A stretch of DNA of 64,000 nucleotides from NCBI GenBank assembly GCA_027422505.1, contig JAPQWV010000407.1:434001-498000 (forward strand), read 5' to 3'. The first letter of the stretch is position 1; each line of letters starts with the position of its first letter. The notes beneath the pieces were generated by a model that had not been told where the DNA came from, ran no database searches, and was given only the letters and a program-made list of their open reading frames with translations. The position numbers were made by a program, and so were the translations under genes. The stretch comes from Craterostigma plantagineum (taxonomy: Eukaryota > Streptophyta > Magnoliopsida > Lamiales > Linderniaceae). Below are positions 27,858 through 42,800 of this stretch, in pieces.

Positions 27858-30800
27858 ATGAGAACATTTTTTGATGGTTGCCAACTGAAGTTCGGCTGTC
27901 GTTCACGCTTAAGGTTTCTAGCGACGGGTGCTTTTCTTTTACATGGTGTTTTTTTTTTTCTTGGTTTCTGCTGTCAGGACAAACAAATTTCCGAAGAGGA
28001 GTTGTTGGATGCACTTGAGCAATTGGTTTTACACCCTAATTACACCATTCCCGTGCTGGGTTGCTTCAGAAGAATAGCAAAGAAGATTGTGGAAAGGACT
28101 GTGAGGAAGCTATTGAAAGATGGCATAGTTTCGAAGTTGAGGCCTGACGATGAATCATATATAACAAAATTCGATGAGGCATTATTTTTTATAGAGGATG
28201 AAAACGTAGACCAGAAAGAAGTGGTTAATATTATGGATGTTTACATGGGGATGGGGAAGCACTTGTGTCTTCATGAGCTCGCCTGCTTGGCTTTCTGCCG
28301 TGCTATAGATTTGGTTCCTTCTTTGATACAGTAAGGGCGTTTTTGCTGCACGCGTTTTTTATGGGATTTTTTCATCCGTCACTCCGTGTTTAATTATCAT
28401 GTGGATACCGTTTTGATGCCACTGACCTTCCAAGTAATTGCGCGCCAAAGTGTTAACTAGTTTTGTTTCAGTAGAGAAAGGAATGTAAATGCAAGTGATG
28501 TAATTAAAAGAAAAATAGTCCTAAATCGGATAATGTAGATTATAAGATGCAAATAATGACCTAGTGCAGTGTGCTGTATAGTCTTGTGTGATTTCTTATT
28601 TTCCTAGTCTACCTTCCCATACTATTTCTCGTATTGGTGATTTATATCTGCGAAATTTATCTGTCTTGGATGCAGGCCAGTTATGGATTATTTTAAAGTT
28701 GCGCCTCCTCCATTTTTTAGAATAATGCACTTGAGATCACTTCCAAGGGCATTGTCTGAGGTATTATTTGGTATTGCTTAATTTTAAGGCATTTCTTTTT
28801 TAATTTATAATTGCTTGTCTTTTGTTAACTCCTTTAGTTCAGCGTTTATTTCTTCATGCGTGAGTCTACGTGCCTATCGATTGATGGGATTTGATAAAAT
28901 TTGGAAAACTGAAATTGTAACTGAAGTCTGAATTGTAGCTGATGTTGAACACCCCGTCTGTGTCATCTCGGGATCATATGCAAAAAATTGACATTTAATC
29001 ATCCTGTGTTTTTTACATCAAACCTCATCTCCTTTTCCTAAAATCAAACTTGACCAGCATAATCACACATGCATCATGCATGACTGTTTTGCTTCAGATA
29101 TTTGTAGTGATTTTCAGTCTTTCAGGGAGGACAAAATTTATTAGCTGTTGTCCGGACATCGTATCGTCTCCTTGCATTGGAACCAGAGGTTTACAGAACG
29201 CTTTGGGATTGGTCTTGTTTTTTGGGCCTTATAAAGCAGACCACAGACTTTATGCCGGTAAGTGATTCCATATCAAGAATTATATGTGACTTGAAATGGT
29301 GCAGTGCAGGTATATTGTCTGTAGTTTCAAAATTAAGTTTTAAGGCATCTGCCAAGCTTCGCCCTGACTCTGAAGAAAGCCTCCAATGTTACCTGCGGTG
29401 AGTTTACTGTCTAGAGTAAATGATTTTGATAAATTGTATTGTTGTATGGTAATTGTGAAGTACTGACCTTTAAGAACTAATCATGCTGCAAAAATATGAG
29501 CAGAGATGATTGAAATATGATGCTAGCTTAGCTGTATAATGGAATAGTTTTTGTATAATATTTGCTGCTGAAGTTCAGATAATAAGATTTTTAAGAGGGA
29601 AGGAATAATAATAATGGAAGAAAAAAAGTTCCATGAAAGGGGAATCTTCGCTACGATCGTTGAACGATGTCCAATCTTTATGTAAAGTTCATCCCTTTGT
29701 ATTTCTCGTAATTCTGGATCTATGCAGATGGCAATCCTTTTGTTTGGATACATCCTTGGAGAAAGGGTCTTGGTACCTTGAACATTACGATGATGAAGCA
29801 GAGATGATGACCAACAGGGAAGTTAATACAAGAGAGGGCTATTGGCTTTCAGCATGCTCGTCCCAGGGTTGTGATGTCGTGGCAGCAAAACAGACTGGCG
29901 AGCTGAATATAAGGTACAAATTTAACATGTTTGTGAAGCATGAACTTATTTAGAATAACTTTGCATGTTTTGAATCCGAGCCTGGTCAAAAGATTCACTT
30001 AGTTTGCGTTGCTTTTAAATGGGCTGTAATGATATTACTGATGATTCAATGTATGGGAATGTTATTTCTAATATTTGGTCTGGTATAAAGGTTGAGTGAT
30101 TGTCAAAACCTATGATTTGATGTTAACATTAGTCACGACGACCTTTGATGCCTATAAAATGTCCTGAACTTTTGTGCAGCAACCCTAGAGGTCCATTTTT
30201 CTTCACGTCGGCTATGAAGAGGAGTTTTAATATTGTTTCTTCAGCTGTGAGGCAGAGATGGCCTGTTCTTCTTTATGGTCCTGCTGGGTCTGGGAAAACT
30301 GCCCTCATTGATGAGTTGGCTCGCCATCATGGAAACAAAGGTACATCTTTTTGCTATATCGTTAAGATATCTACTCAAGTAAATGCTTCATGTTATTTTC
30401 GTTTGGAACTTTCTCTGACATGGAAATATTTGAAAAATAAAACCAGCTCGACCGATATACATGGATGAGCAAACAGATGCGAAGACACTGATTGGAGGTT
30501 ACGTTTCCGCGGATCGGCCTGGGGAATTCAGATGGCAACCTGGCTCTCTTACTCAAGTTAGGATAAATTTGTACGCATGGTGTTACTTCCGATATTTGTT
30601 GTAACTTATGTTGCAAATTTGATTGCCAGGCTGTTGAGTGCGGATTTTGGGTAATTTTTGAGAATATAGATAAGGCACCACCTGATATAATGTCAGTGTT
30701 ACTGCCTTTACTAGAAGGTGCAACTACGTTCTCAACAGGCCATGGGGAGGTATGACATTGTGGCTTTTGATTCCATCTAAAAGTAAGGGTATCATATGGT

Positions 30801-33800
30801 GTTGAATGGGTGGTATTAGGGATTCTTACTAATATTCATCCTTCACAATTTTGCTCGCACGCAATCTCTGTTTTCCCAGTTAACATGAAGGAGTCGGGGA
30901 GATCTTGTGTCTCTTGTTCAACAATCTGTATAACCCATTTTAGTGATGTGGAAGAGTATTTTGCAGGCTGTTAGGGTAAATGGGAATTTTCGGCTGTTTT
31001 CCACTGTGACGACAGCGAAGTCAGATGGATCTCGTCTTATGGAAGGTTCGTATACTTAATTTCGTAAATACATTGATATGTCTATAGCTTATTTTACGTA
31101 CCACATTATTATTTTTTATTTCTGCATATTTATCCTGAATGGAAATTAAGGAAAGGAGCCCTGATTACTTGTTTTAAATCATTGAGCGCAGTTTCTTTTA
31201 ACGAAGATAGTTTCTTTCTGTTGGGAGTTTTAATACTAATGAAAATGACATCAATTTCCCTTTACATCGTTGGTAAATTATTCAAAAAACATGACTGGAT
31301 ATCATGGAAACAATTCTGAAAAAGCATATTGCGTGGTTTAGCCTTAGATATTTTTTGTATACTTTGCAACAGCCAAATACTTTTTTGTTTTTTGTTTATA
31401 TTTATGTATCTGTTTTAACATGCCATCTTTATCTCATTTCCCTCGAAGTTGAAGTTTTCACATTGTCTTTCTTTTGCATGTTATTTACATAAACAGGTAG
31501 GAATTCACTTAGTGGTCTTTGGGTGAAGGTAATGATTGGTTCACCAGATAAGCAAGATTTGCTTAATATTATTCTGTTGAGATACCCAGAATTGGAGGGT
31601 CTTGCGCCGAATCTACTAGGTTTGTCAGATTTTTTGTACTTCATTATTACAATGAAGTCCATACAGAAAGCGCTACTTAGTTTTTCTCCCCTGCTATTAT
31701 GTGCAGAAACCTTTGAAAGGGTAAATGAAACAACGAGATCTCAAATGGGATTAACAACTTCATCTAGTTATCATGGCAGATTCACGCCAAGGTAGGGAAT
31801 GTGGTGCCAAGCTGACAGCAGTTTTTCCTCCTCTGTTCCTGCTTCATACTAGCTTATTAATTTATTCTTTTTTTTTTTAAATAGAGATCTGCTCAAGTTG
31901 TGCAAGAGAATAACAAGCTTGGGAATTTGCTTTGGAGATGACGGGTTATCTGCATATGAATGCGATATTATTTTTAAGGAGGTATGATGTCTTTATTTTG
32001 CATGCATATGACAAGAAATACTTTTATGTGGAACATTCAACTGACTCTGTGTTCTGTTTCCAGGCCATCGATATATATGCATCCTTCTCTACTTCGCCAG
32101 CAAATAGGATGGCTCTCGTTAGAGAAATTGCAAGGTTATGGGCTGTTTCAGCTCCTGAAACTTTGTACCCTCTCAACAAGCCTGTTATTCAGGTGAGAAA
32201 AGTTTCTGTGAACTTTTATATTTGCGTTTTTGTGATACTAAAGCTTCACGGACTTCTGTGCATATGTAGGAATTGAAATCTGAGTTGCGAGTTGGACGGG
32301 CATATATTCACCGTGCTACAACGGCTGTGAGTTTATTTTTCAGCTGCCTTAAACTTTTAATCTTTATCTCTGCTCTTAATAATTTTAGTGCTCTGCATTT
32401 CTCAGGTTAATCGTAAGAAGAAGCCATTTGTTGAGCTCCGTAGTTCAGTGCATGCCCTTGAAAGAATTGCGTGTTCTGTTAAATTCAATGAGCCCATATT
32501 ATTGGTTGGTGAGACTGGTACTGGTAAAACTACCCTTGTACAAACTCTTGCATCTAGTCTTGGTAAAAAACTCACCGTCTTGGTACGTCGACAACTTTAT
32601 TGATTCTTTTATTTCAGATATGTTGCTACTAACCATGATAGTTTGTGATCGCAATTTTTATTCTGTTGCAGAACTTAAGTCAGCAAAGTGATGTTGCTGA
32701 CCTCCTAGGGGGATTCAAACCTGTGGATGCACGGTTCGTTTGTATTCCTCTGTACCAGGAATTCGAGAATCTTTTCACCAATTCATTTTCGCTGAAGGTA
32801 TCATTAACGAATGGTTGCTTCTGGTGAAGGATTTTTGCTCACCCGTTTCTTTCCATTCTCTTGTGGTTAGTGAATTTGTCGTTTTTCTTTTTGTTTAGGA
32901 GAATGAGAAGTTCCTTACTGATCTGAGGAAATACTTGAGTGAAAGGAATTGGAGAAAGTTATTAAGTGGATTTAAAAAGGGCTTTAGAATGATAGTTGGA
33001 AAGGGAACGTCCGCTTCTGGACAGAAGAGAAAGAGACCGTTGAGTAAAGCTATTCTTGAATCCTGGGTGGCTTTCTCTGAGAAAGTTAAAAAAGCTTATG
33101 ATCACGTCAGTGTGTGTGACGGGTTAGTGTTTTCATTTGTTGAAGGAGCTTTTATTTCGGCGATGAAAGAGGGTGAATGGATATTGCTAGACGAAGTCAA
33201 TTTGGCTCCTCCAGAAATCTTGCAGCGTGTTATCGGTGTCCTTGAAAATGAAAATGGATCTTTATCCTTGACTGAAAGAGGTGATCTAGAAGATGTCCAC
33301 CGGCACATCAATTTTCGGATCTTTGCTTGCATGAACCCGGCAACTGATGCTGGTAAAAGGGACCTGCCGATGTCTTTCAGGGGAAGATTCACAGAATTCT
33401 ATGTCGATGATATGTTGGATGATGAAGACTTGAACCTATTCATCAATCAATTTCTTGATGATGACTCCCGAATTCTTGCAAGTAAAATTGTACAGTTCTA
33501 CAAGACTGCGAAGGACTGTGAAGAAAGGCTACAGGATGGGGCTAATCAGAAACCCCATTACAGTTTGCGTTCTTTGTATCGGGCATTAGAATACTTTAAG
33601 AAGGCAAAGAGGCGGTCCGGGATTCAGTTATCCCTTTACGATGGGTTCTGTATGTTTTTTCTTAACTTACTGGATGAGTCCAGTGCTAAGTCAATGAATA
33701 ACTTAATTTCTAGGCATTTGTTGGGTGGGGTTATACCTAAATCACAGCCCTTCGAAGAATATTTGAGTGTGTTGGAAGAGAGTGATGATTTAAAAAACTA

Positions 33801-36800
33801 CGTCCGCACAAAGAGTGTCGATGAGCATCTGAAGAAACTTGCGCGGGCCATTTTTATTGGAAGATATCCAGTGTTATTGCAGGGACCAACATCTAGTGGA
33901 AAGACTAGCCTTGTCCGGTATCTTGCTGCTCGGACTGGTCATGAATTTGTCAGAATTAATAACCATGAAAACACTGATTTACAGGAGTACCTTGGCTCTT
34001 ATATCACTGATGAAAGTGGAAAGCTTGTTTTCCATGAAGGTCCTCTTGTGAAAGCTGTCCGTAACGGCCATTGGATTGTTCTCGATGAGCTCAACTTGGC
34101 TCCCTCAGATGTACTTGAAGCATTGAACCGCTTGATCGATGATAATAGGGAACTATTTGTTCCTGAACTAAAGGAAACTATACGTGCTCATCCAGATTTT
34201 ATGTTGTTTGCTACTCAAAATCCACCTGGTATATATGGGGGTCGTAAAATTTTGTCGCGAGCATTTCGCAACCGTTTTGTTGAGATTCACGTTGATGAAA
34301 TTCCTGAAGGAGAGTTGGGTGAGATATTGGAGAAGAGGTGCCAAATTTACAAAACCTATGCGAAAAAGATGGTCGATGTCATGAAGGAATTGCAACTACA
34401 TAGGCAAAGCAGCAAAATTTTTGCTGGGAAACATGGATTCATAACTCCGCGTGACTTGTTCCGGTGGGCCGAGCGCTTTATGGTGCTGCATGGCAGCAGT
34501 TCCTATGAAGATCTTGCTTATGATGGTTATTATCTACTTGCTGAGAGACTCCGTGATGAATCTGAAAAGAAAATTGTAAGAGAAGTTTTGGAGAAGCACC
34601 TCAAGGTCAAAATTTCTGATGAAATCTTGTACAAGCAGGTATTTTCCATATGGTCCCATTTTTTTACTAAAATATAATTACTAGTGGTCTGTATTCTCAC
34701 TTGGTTTATTTGCCTTCTGATTGGAGCTGCTTGACATGTACTCGGGGACTGTGGATGCTTAATTGCTGTTTATTCATTTTATTTTTTATAAACTGTATAA
34801 TGTATAGAATGAGTTTATATAATTATCAGTCCTTTTGTGGTTTAGAAGAAAATTTATCATTTTCTTCCTTGTAATTTTAGGAAGTTAATGGAATATATAC
34901 TTCCCCGAGGGACATCAAGCAACCTGAAATTTCTGGAAACATGGGGAAGTAAGTGTCACTACTGATGTTCAGCTTCCCTTATTTTCATGCTTTCATGTTT
35001 AATATTTCTGCTTTCCGTTCCCTAGAGTCATTTGGACAAGGAGTATGTGGAGGATGTATTTTCTAATTGAGCAATGTTACAAGATGCGCGAACCTGTTCT
35101 TCTTGTTGGTGAAACTGGTGGGGGGAAAACAACTGTTTGTCAATTGCTTAGCGCTATGTTGGGCACCAAATTGCACATACTGAACTGTCATCAATACACA
35201 GAAACATCGGATTTTTTAGGGGTTTGTCTTGCACTTCCCTTTTCCTTTCAAGTAGATGCAAGTTAACTGTCTCCGCGTCAACCGTTTTTTGGCATTTGAC
35301 CTTGAATTCATGTAACTTTTTGCTTAATAATTCTCAGGGTTTCTACCCAGTGCGGGATAGATCTAGAATTAGTATGGACTTCGAATATCTCTGTGATAAG
35401 TTGATTTGCTCGAAGGCTTTTATCCACTCCTCAGACAATTCAGTATGTAACGTGATTTTTTTTTACTTTCTGTCTACTTACTCTCCATCTTAATGTAATT
35501 TCTGTCGATGAATATTGGCATGCAGAAAATTTCATCAGATATTAATCAGGCTGCGTCAACTCTAAATACGCTCTCGATGATAATCAATAGTTACAAGCAC
35601 GGTTCAGTGTCTCATCCTGAAGTAACCATGGAAGACATTTTCTATATAGAGAAAATACATCTGGATCTAATTCAGCTGCAAAAGAACTGGCAAACAATTT
35701 TTATATGGCAAGATGGACCACTAGTTGAAGCAATGAAAAGAGGTGACATGTTTCTTGTCGATGAGATTTCGTTAGCTGATGACAGTGTTCTTGAAAGATT
35801 AAACAGTGTTTTGGAACCAGAAAGGAAACTGGTAAGTTGATTTGCATTACTTCATATATTATTTTGAATTAGTTGAACAGTGATCTATTTGTTAATTTTT
35901 CTGGATCAAACATGTATCTGCTTCTTGTATTGCAGTCGTTGGCTGAGAAAGGAGGCTCTCATCTTGAGAACGTAATTGCTCATCCTAATTTTTTCCTTCT
36001 TGCTACAATGAATCCTGGAGGCGATCATGGTAAAAAGGAACTTTCACCCGCTCTTCGTAATCGGTTTACGGAGATATGGGTCCCCTCTGTCTGTGACATG
36101 GAAGAGTTTAGAAGTATTGCACTTGAGAGGTTTGCGGTTTGCTTTTGGTAACAATTCTATTATGCTCTAGGAAACTCGATGGTATCTTATGGTGTTTGTT
36201 TTTGCTCACTTAAAACAGAATTTCAAAGCAAGAACTAGCGGGCATTGTGGATGTTATGCTACAATTTTGGGAGGTATGCCACTTTTTAATCTATCCTAAT
36301 CATTGTCTATTATTTTGCTGTCCTCTACTTCATTGGAGAACTGGATTTAAAAGTGCATATTGCGATTTGTTGTCTACATCTTTTCTTTTAACGTTTTGAT
36401 AACAATTGCAACTTTATTCTGAAAGGTATATAAGCTTTTCATTTGTAAGCTGTTTCTATCTTTTTCCCAAGTATGTTTTTTATTTCATCACTCCTGGCAT
36501 TCACTAATGGCTGGCTTTCATTTTTGTTTCCAGTGGTTCAACCATTTGCAGACTGGACGGATACTTACTATCAGAGATCTGTTGTCTTGGGTGTCATTTA
36601 TCAATGACGTGGGGAGTAATATATCTTCTGAATCTTTGCTTGTCCATGGAGCATTCCTTGTTTTGCTTGACGGAATCAGTTTGGGTAATACCGCTAGACT
36701 GTAGAGTTCTTTTTACGAAGACCTGTTAGTTTTCAATATATAGTGTCCGTATAACTTATTATTGTATTCTTCAGGTACAAATATAACAAAAGATGAAGCT

Positions 36801-39800
36801 GCAGAGTTGAGAGGGAAATGTCTCTCTTTTCTTCTGGAGAAACTTGAGGTAGTTTCTGGTGTATTTTATTTGAATGGAAGAGTGCATTTGTCATTTTAAA
36901 GTTTCTGCCACCTACTTTTAGAGTCTCCGGACCCATGTCTATCAATAGCCTGTCCCTTCAATAGAATGCGACATGTATTAGTTATTCTATTGCTGATGCT
37001 GAAACTATTTTAACCCCGTGACAACTGCTTTGATTTGATTGTTTATTGCAGGAACATAGGAATCGAACGGGGTTAGCAAGTTTCGATTTGTCAAGTTTAG
37101 ATGGACTGGACTCTTATGGTTGGAGCAACTCCATAAGCTCGTCAGTTTTGCCTTCTGAGAGTAGTAATATCTTCGGGTTCCATCCTTTTTACATTGAGAA
37201 AGGTATTCCATAAGCTTGTCAGTCTTGCCTTCTGAGAGTAGTCTATGTGCTTTGTTACCATCTTCAGTGCACTTTTTCAGATAATGATCTCGGGTCCCAG
37301 AAATTTGATTTTGTTCCTCTACCACTCATCAGTGTATTGAGTTACTGTTTTTCAGGTAATGATAATGTCCAGCCCGAGGAATTTGGGTTTTTAGCGCCTA
37401 CCACTCGTAGAAATGCATTGAGGGTCCTACGTGCCATGCAGCTCAGTAAGCCTGGTATTGTCCTATTCTTTTGCTGGTGTTGTCAAATTTAAAATCATAC
37501 ACATGCAGCTTAACAGTGTTGCTTTTGCTAATTCTTTTAACACTCGGCAGTTGTTACATGACTCATTTTAAGGGATACCCAAATTAGTCTAAGATGTAAT
37601 TACTCAGAAAAACACGCGTTGAGACAATGCTATAAGTTTGAGGGTTTTATCTAAAACACAATTGATGTTGCGTACTATTGTAAGTTTGAAACATTTCCAT
37701 GCTAGCTGGCTAATGTATTTTGCTATTTGCTTATTAGTGTTGCTGGAAGGTAGTCCTGGTGTTGGAAAAACAAGTCTAGTGAATGCTATTGGTGGATTCT
37801 CTGGGCACAATGTGGTGCGCATTAACTTGTCTGAGCAGGTTAGTTCACTATCTATTGCAGGTTGTTCTCTTGGGAACAAATTTTCCATCTTTCTTGTTAA
37901 ATATCTTCCATCTCCAAGCGTTTGTTTGTTTTTCAGAACCGTATGTTGAAATTATCATTTACATTGATATCTTGCTGCAGACGGACATGATGGATTTGTT
38001 GGGGTCAGATCTGCCAGTCGAAAGTGATGAAGGGATACAATTTGCATGGTCTGATGGCATCCTGCTTCAGGTTTGGCAAATTGTTCGTTATTTCATTTTA
38101 TTTTAACATTTTTTTTATTTATCAAAATGTGCTTTGATGCTTTGTCAGGCTCTTAAGATGGGATCATGGGTTTTGCTGGATGAATTAAATCTTGCACCAC
38201 AGTCCGTCTTGGAGGTAAACATAGTAGTTGTCTACATGAGCCATTGGCGAGTTCTTTGAATCTAATAGGTGATTTATATATTATATATGATAGGGTTTAA
38301 ATGCTATTTTGGACCACCGGGCTGAAGTTTTTATTCCAGAACTGGGCCGTTATTTCAAGTGTCCAGCATCTTTCAGGATTTTTGCTTGTCAAAATCCTAC
38401 TTATCAAGGAGGAGGTCGTAAAGGCCTGCCTAAGTCCTTCCTCAACAGGTTTACAAAGGTGCGCTCTTTGCATGCGAGCGTAAAAAAACTTGGTATATGC
38501 TACATGTAAATGTCCTCCACCATATGATAGTAAGTTTCTGCTACTTTCAGGTCTATGTTGACGAGCTAGTGGATGAAGATTATCTATCCATATGTAGCTC
38601 ACTCTATTTTTCAATAGAAAAATCTCTTTTGGAGAAGCTGATTCTGTTTAACAAAAGATTACATGAGGAGACTATGTTGTATCAGAAATTTGGTCAAGAT
38701 GGCTCGCCATGGGAGTTTAATCTTCGTGATTTGAAACGTTCATGTGAAATTATTAAAGGTAATTCCAACCACCTTTTAAATGATATGCTATTCACTTCAT
38801 GGTAACAAACTCGACCATCTTCTCTAATTTCATTTTTTTACCATCTTTCGTACAACAGATGCACCTGACAAGTCAAAAGCTGACTGTTTTCTTGGCACCA
38901 TTTATCTGCAAAGAATGCGCACGCCAGCTGATCGAATTCAAGTTGTAAAATTATATGAAGAAGTTTTCAAGGTGAAGGCATCTATTAATCCATATCCTAA
39001 AGTTAGGCTCAATCCCAACTCATTGATTGTTGGGGATGTATCTATAGAGAGATTTCTGCATCAGTATTCAAAAGCTCCTGGGAACGACCTTAAAATTCTT
39101 CCTGGCACGCGTCACTGCTTAGAAGCTGTGATACAGTGTGTGGAGCAGAAGTTGTTATGCATCTTAGTTGGTCCTTCATCTTCTGGTAAAACCTCGATGA
39201 TAAGATTAGTGGCTCAGCTCACTGGTAATGTGCTAAATGAGTTAAATCTTTCATCTAGCACTGATATATCTGAGCTACTTGGATCTTTCGAGCAATACAA
39301 TGCTTCTCGTCACTATGAACTTGTTATTGCTCAAGTTCGAAGGTATGTAAATGAGTACTGCAATATGAAATTAGAATCATCTGTAGAGGCTTTCATCCAG
39401 AGTGAGGATCTTATGGCGCAATGGCTTGACTTCGCATCCAAGATAAATAAACACCAATACATGTGTGACAGACAAGATCATTCAGGCACTGTTCTAAATG
39501 TGCATTTTATTGATCAGTTAGTTGAAATTGTTGAACATCTGAGGCAAGTGACTAATGTAACTTCGTCTGTACCTTGGTCTACTAGTGATCTGGACAACAC
39601 ATTGTCCATGATAGAAAAGTTGAATAATAAACAGCAGAAAGGACAGCAGTCTGTCAAATTTGAATGGGTTACTGGATTATTGGTCAAGGCAATTGAAAAT
39701 GGAGAATGGATCGTTCTAGAGAATGCCAACCTTTGCAGTCCGACGGTTTGTGAAGCTTTGATGTTATGATATATTTTCTTTTATTTCTGATTATTTTAGT

Positions 39801-42800
39801 AACTTGGTTGGTCAAACCTTTCTTTTTACATGTCGTGTTATGCAGGTTCTTGATAGGATTAACTCTTTGGTGGAGCAATCTGGGTCTATTACCATTAGTG
39901 AATGTGGAATAGTGGAAGGACAACCTGTGGTTCTTAAACCCCATCCAAATTTTCGGATGTTTCTCACTGTTAACCCTAGTCATGGTGAAGTTTCACGGGC
40001 TATGAGAAACAGAGGAGTGGAGGTATACATGATGCAACCTCATTGGTCTTTAGGAAGCGACCTCAATGAAATTGAACTCCAAGAAACGAAGAGATTTCTT
40101 GCCCTCAGTGGAATTCCAGGCAGTAAGTTGGTTGAGATGATGGCCAGAGCCCATGTTTTGGCCAAGCACGAAGGACTCCGTCATGATGTAAACATAAGTT
40201 ATCTTGAGCTTTCACGATGGGTGCAGTTGTTTCATGAGCTTATTTCAAATGGTAATCCACCTGCTCAGAGCATTCAAATTAGTTGGGAACACATATACCT
40301 TTCATCATTCGGTGATATTAAAGGGAAAGATATCATTTTTCGAGAACCAGCAGCTGCTGATTTATTTAGATACTCTTCTCTTGATGATTCATTGGTATGT
40401 CTTCCTGGAGGGTGGCCTGCCCCCTTAAAACTAAGGGATTACATTACTTACTCAAATGAGACGTCTGTGAGACAAAATCTTATATATTTGGAATCAGTAG
40501 GATCCCATATCGCATCTCACTTGTTTAGAAGTACTGTAAGCCGAGGTCCAAAGGGAAACACTTCCCATGGAGAAGGTTTTAGGATGAGGCATCTAATGGA
40601 TGCTGCATCCTTACTTGGACGTACGTTTCCTAACGCTCTAAACGGTGTTCAGTCAAATGATGTTGCGCAAAGTGAATTGGATACGGTTTTAGCCCAGAAG
40701 AAACTGCTGTTTGCTTCCAATTGGGCGATTGAGCAGGCCACGAAAGCGATATTTTGCTTTATGTTGATTGGTTGGACTGGTTTGGAGCTCGGTCAAAGGA
40801 ATTCTTTTCATTTTTTAACAGCTTCTCTGATTTGTTAAAAAAGGAGCTGAAACATTCCATCTGGAAGAGAATAATTCAGTTGCGCAATGAGCTCATATCT
40901 CTAAATCCAACTCACGGATGCTACAAAACTATGCCATTGCTTTCAGTAAAGTTCATTGATACCTATCAATTGGGTAATGCAAACTCCTGTTCACTTATCC
41001 TGGTAAACTCCATTAAATGTGTTCGTTTATTGAGGCCCAGCCTTCAGCAGTGGAGCCTAGAGAGTGAGTGCAGACAAACTCGCAAAACTCGACCTTTTGA
41101 GCCCATATTGACTTCCTTGAGAATGGTGGAGGAGAAAGTGCTTGATAAGCTGCCTGATTCGCCTTCTTTTGATGTGAATTTCAAGTCATATGCTGATCTT
41201 CTTGACCATCATGTAATCTTTTGGAATAGCATTTTGTCATCAGAAACTGAACGCATGCTAATCTCTTGGCGTTCTTTAATGAAAGACGTCGAGAAGTTAT
41301 TTGCACTTTGCCCTGCCGAAGCAGAATTGTTTAAGGCAAGTTCCTACAGGAAATGTAACTAAAATTTTTTTTCTGTCCACCTCTCTCTCTCTCTCTCTCT
41401 CCCCTAGTATATTTGGTTTTCTCTACCTTACTTGCCAACTTCTTCGTAGAATGAGATGAAAAAGCTGGATGGTGTTTCATCCTTGTGTTTGAGCTCAAGC
41501 AAGCCTCTTCTATGGGCATGGGGTGGACATCCAGTTTTGCCTCCGTCTGCTGTCTTACACCAGAAACAGTTACAACTCAGAAATCTTTGTGAAAGCGTGC
41601 GGCCAAAGAAGTTGTTTTCCAGAATAGGTATATGTGGTAGAACACATAATATTTTGGAAGAGTTTCTGATTTTAGTTATATATGGTGGTGGATGTGGTCG
41701 AGGATTTTTAGTGATATTACTTCAGCATCCTGTGTTGGCCATTATTTATATTAGGTGATATATTAGATGGCGATATAAGGAAGGATTCATCGAGGCTTTT
41801 ATTTTGTTATTTTGCCCAACTCATTTTCTCTCCGAAATTTCGTATTTGCAGGTGGAGATGAATTGGCAGAAGACGCACAGGCTGTCGCTCTATTTTCTAA
41901 TACGGAGTTCCGTATCCTTGCCACACAAGGTGGTATCATATCTTTACCGACAAACTTTGAGACTTACTTTAGTTCTTCGAGGGTGGATTTTTTAATTTTG
42001 TTCTGAGCTGAGAGCTTTGTTTCTGTATTTTATGTTGATCCAGTTTAGCACAATCCTTCTGCCTGAATTAATTATTCATAATAATAATGTGATATATATG
42101 AAATATCTGTTCTTCTGAATCTGATTGGTCTTTTGTGCATAATGAAGGTGCTTGTATGTCAGAGTATTTGATTACCAAAGCAGATTGTCAATATTTGGAC
42201 ATTCTTGAACAATTGGAAGAAATGTATCAGGTCAGATTCTGCACTAATATTTGGTTGACTTGAGACCTGAAAACTAGATTGTGATCCCACATTTTCATTA
42301 TTTCAGACACTTTCAGGGAGGCTTAGTTTCGGAAAACAGAAACTGGCTGGGAAATTGGGAATTACCGAGTCTTTGCCTTTGTCGGCGCTTGAATGTGCTT
42401 GTTGCACCTTTAATTCTGCCATACTATCTACAAAGTCTGGCATTGATTGTTGGCTTAAGGCACAACCTATAGTTGATGAGATAAGTCTATGCTTTGATTT
42501 GGATCTACTTCAGCATTTAACAAGGATAGCAGTTGCGGATTTTGAAGATCAACATTATGTATGGAATTTCTTGTTCATTATTGTATGAGATCTAATTTCT
42601 TTCTTGCATTGGCTCTGACGGAATATTTTGTAGCTTTGAAGAAGTAGTCTATCCAATCCAATTGGTAATTGTTCGATTCAATTTTGTCCTCCACTTGTTA
42701 CAGGCTCTACTTAAGTTATGTGGTGCTTTGAAATCGTCCCTGGACTTTTCTTTGGAGTATTCATCGAGGTCTCCGACTGACTTTACACCTCACCAGAAAT

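Noticed and set aside
41383..41402. CT-rich tract as a possible regulatory repeat
   Set aside because: Simple (CT)n inside an MDN1 intron near the acceptor; ordinary polypyrimidine or microsatellite sequence.
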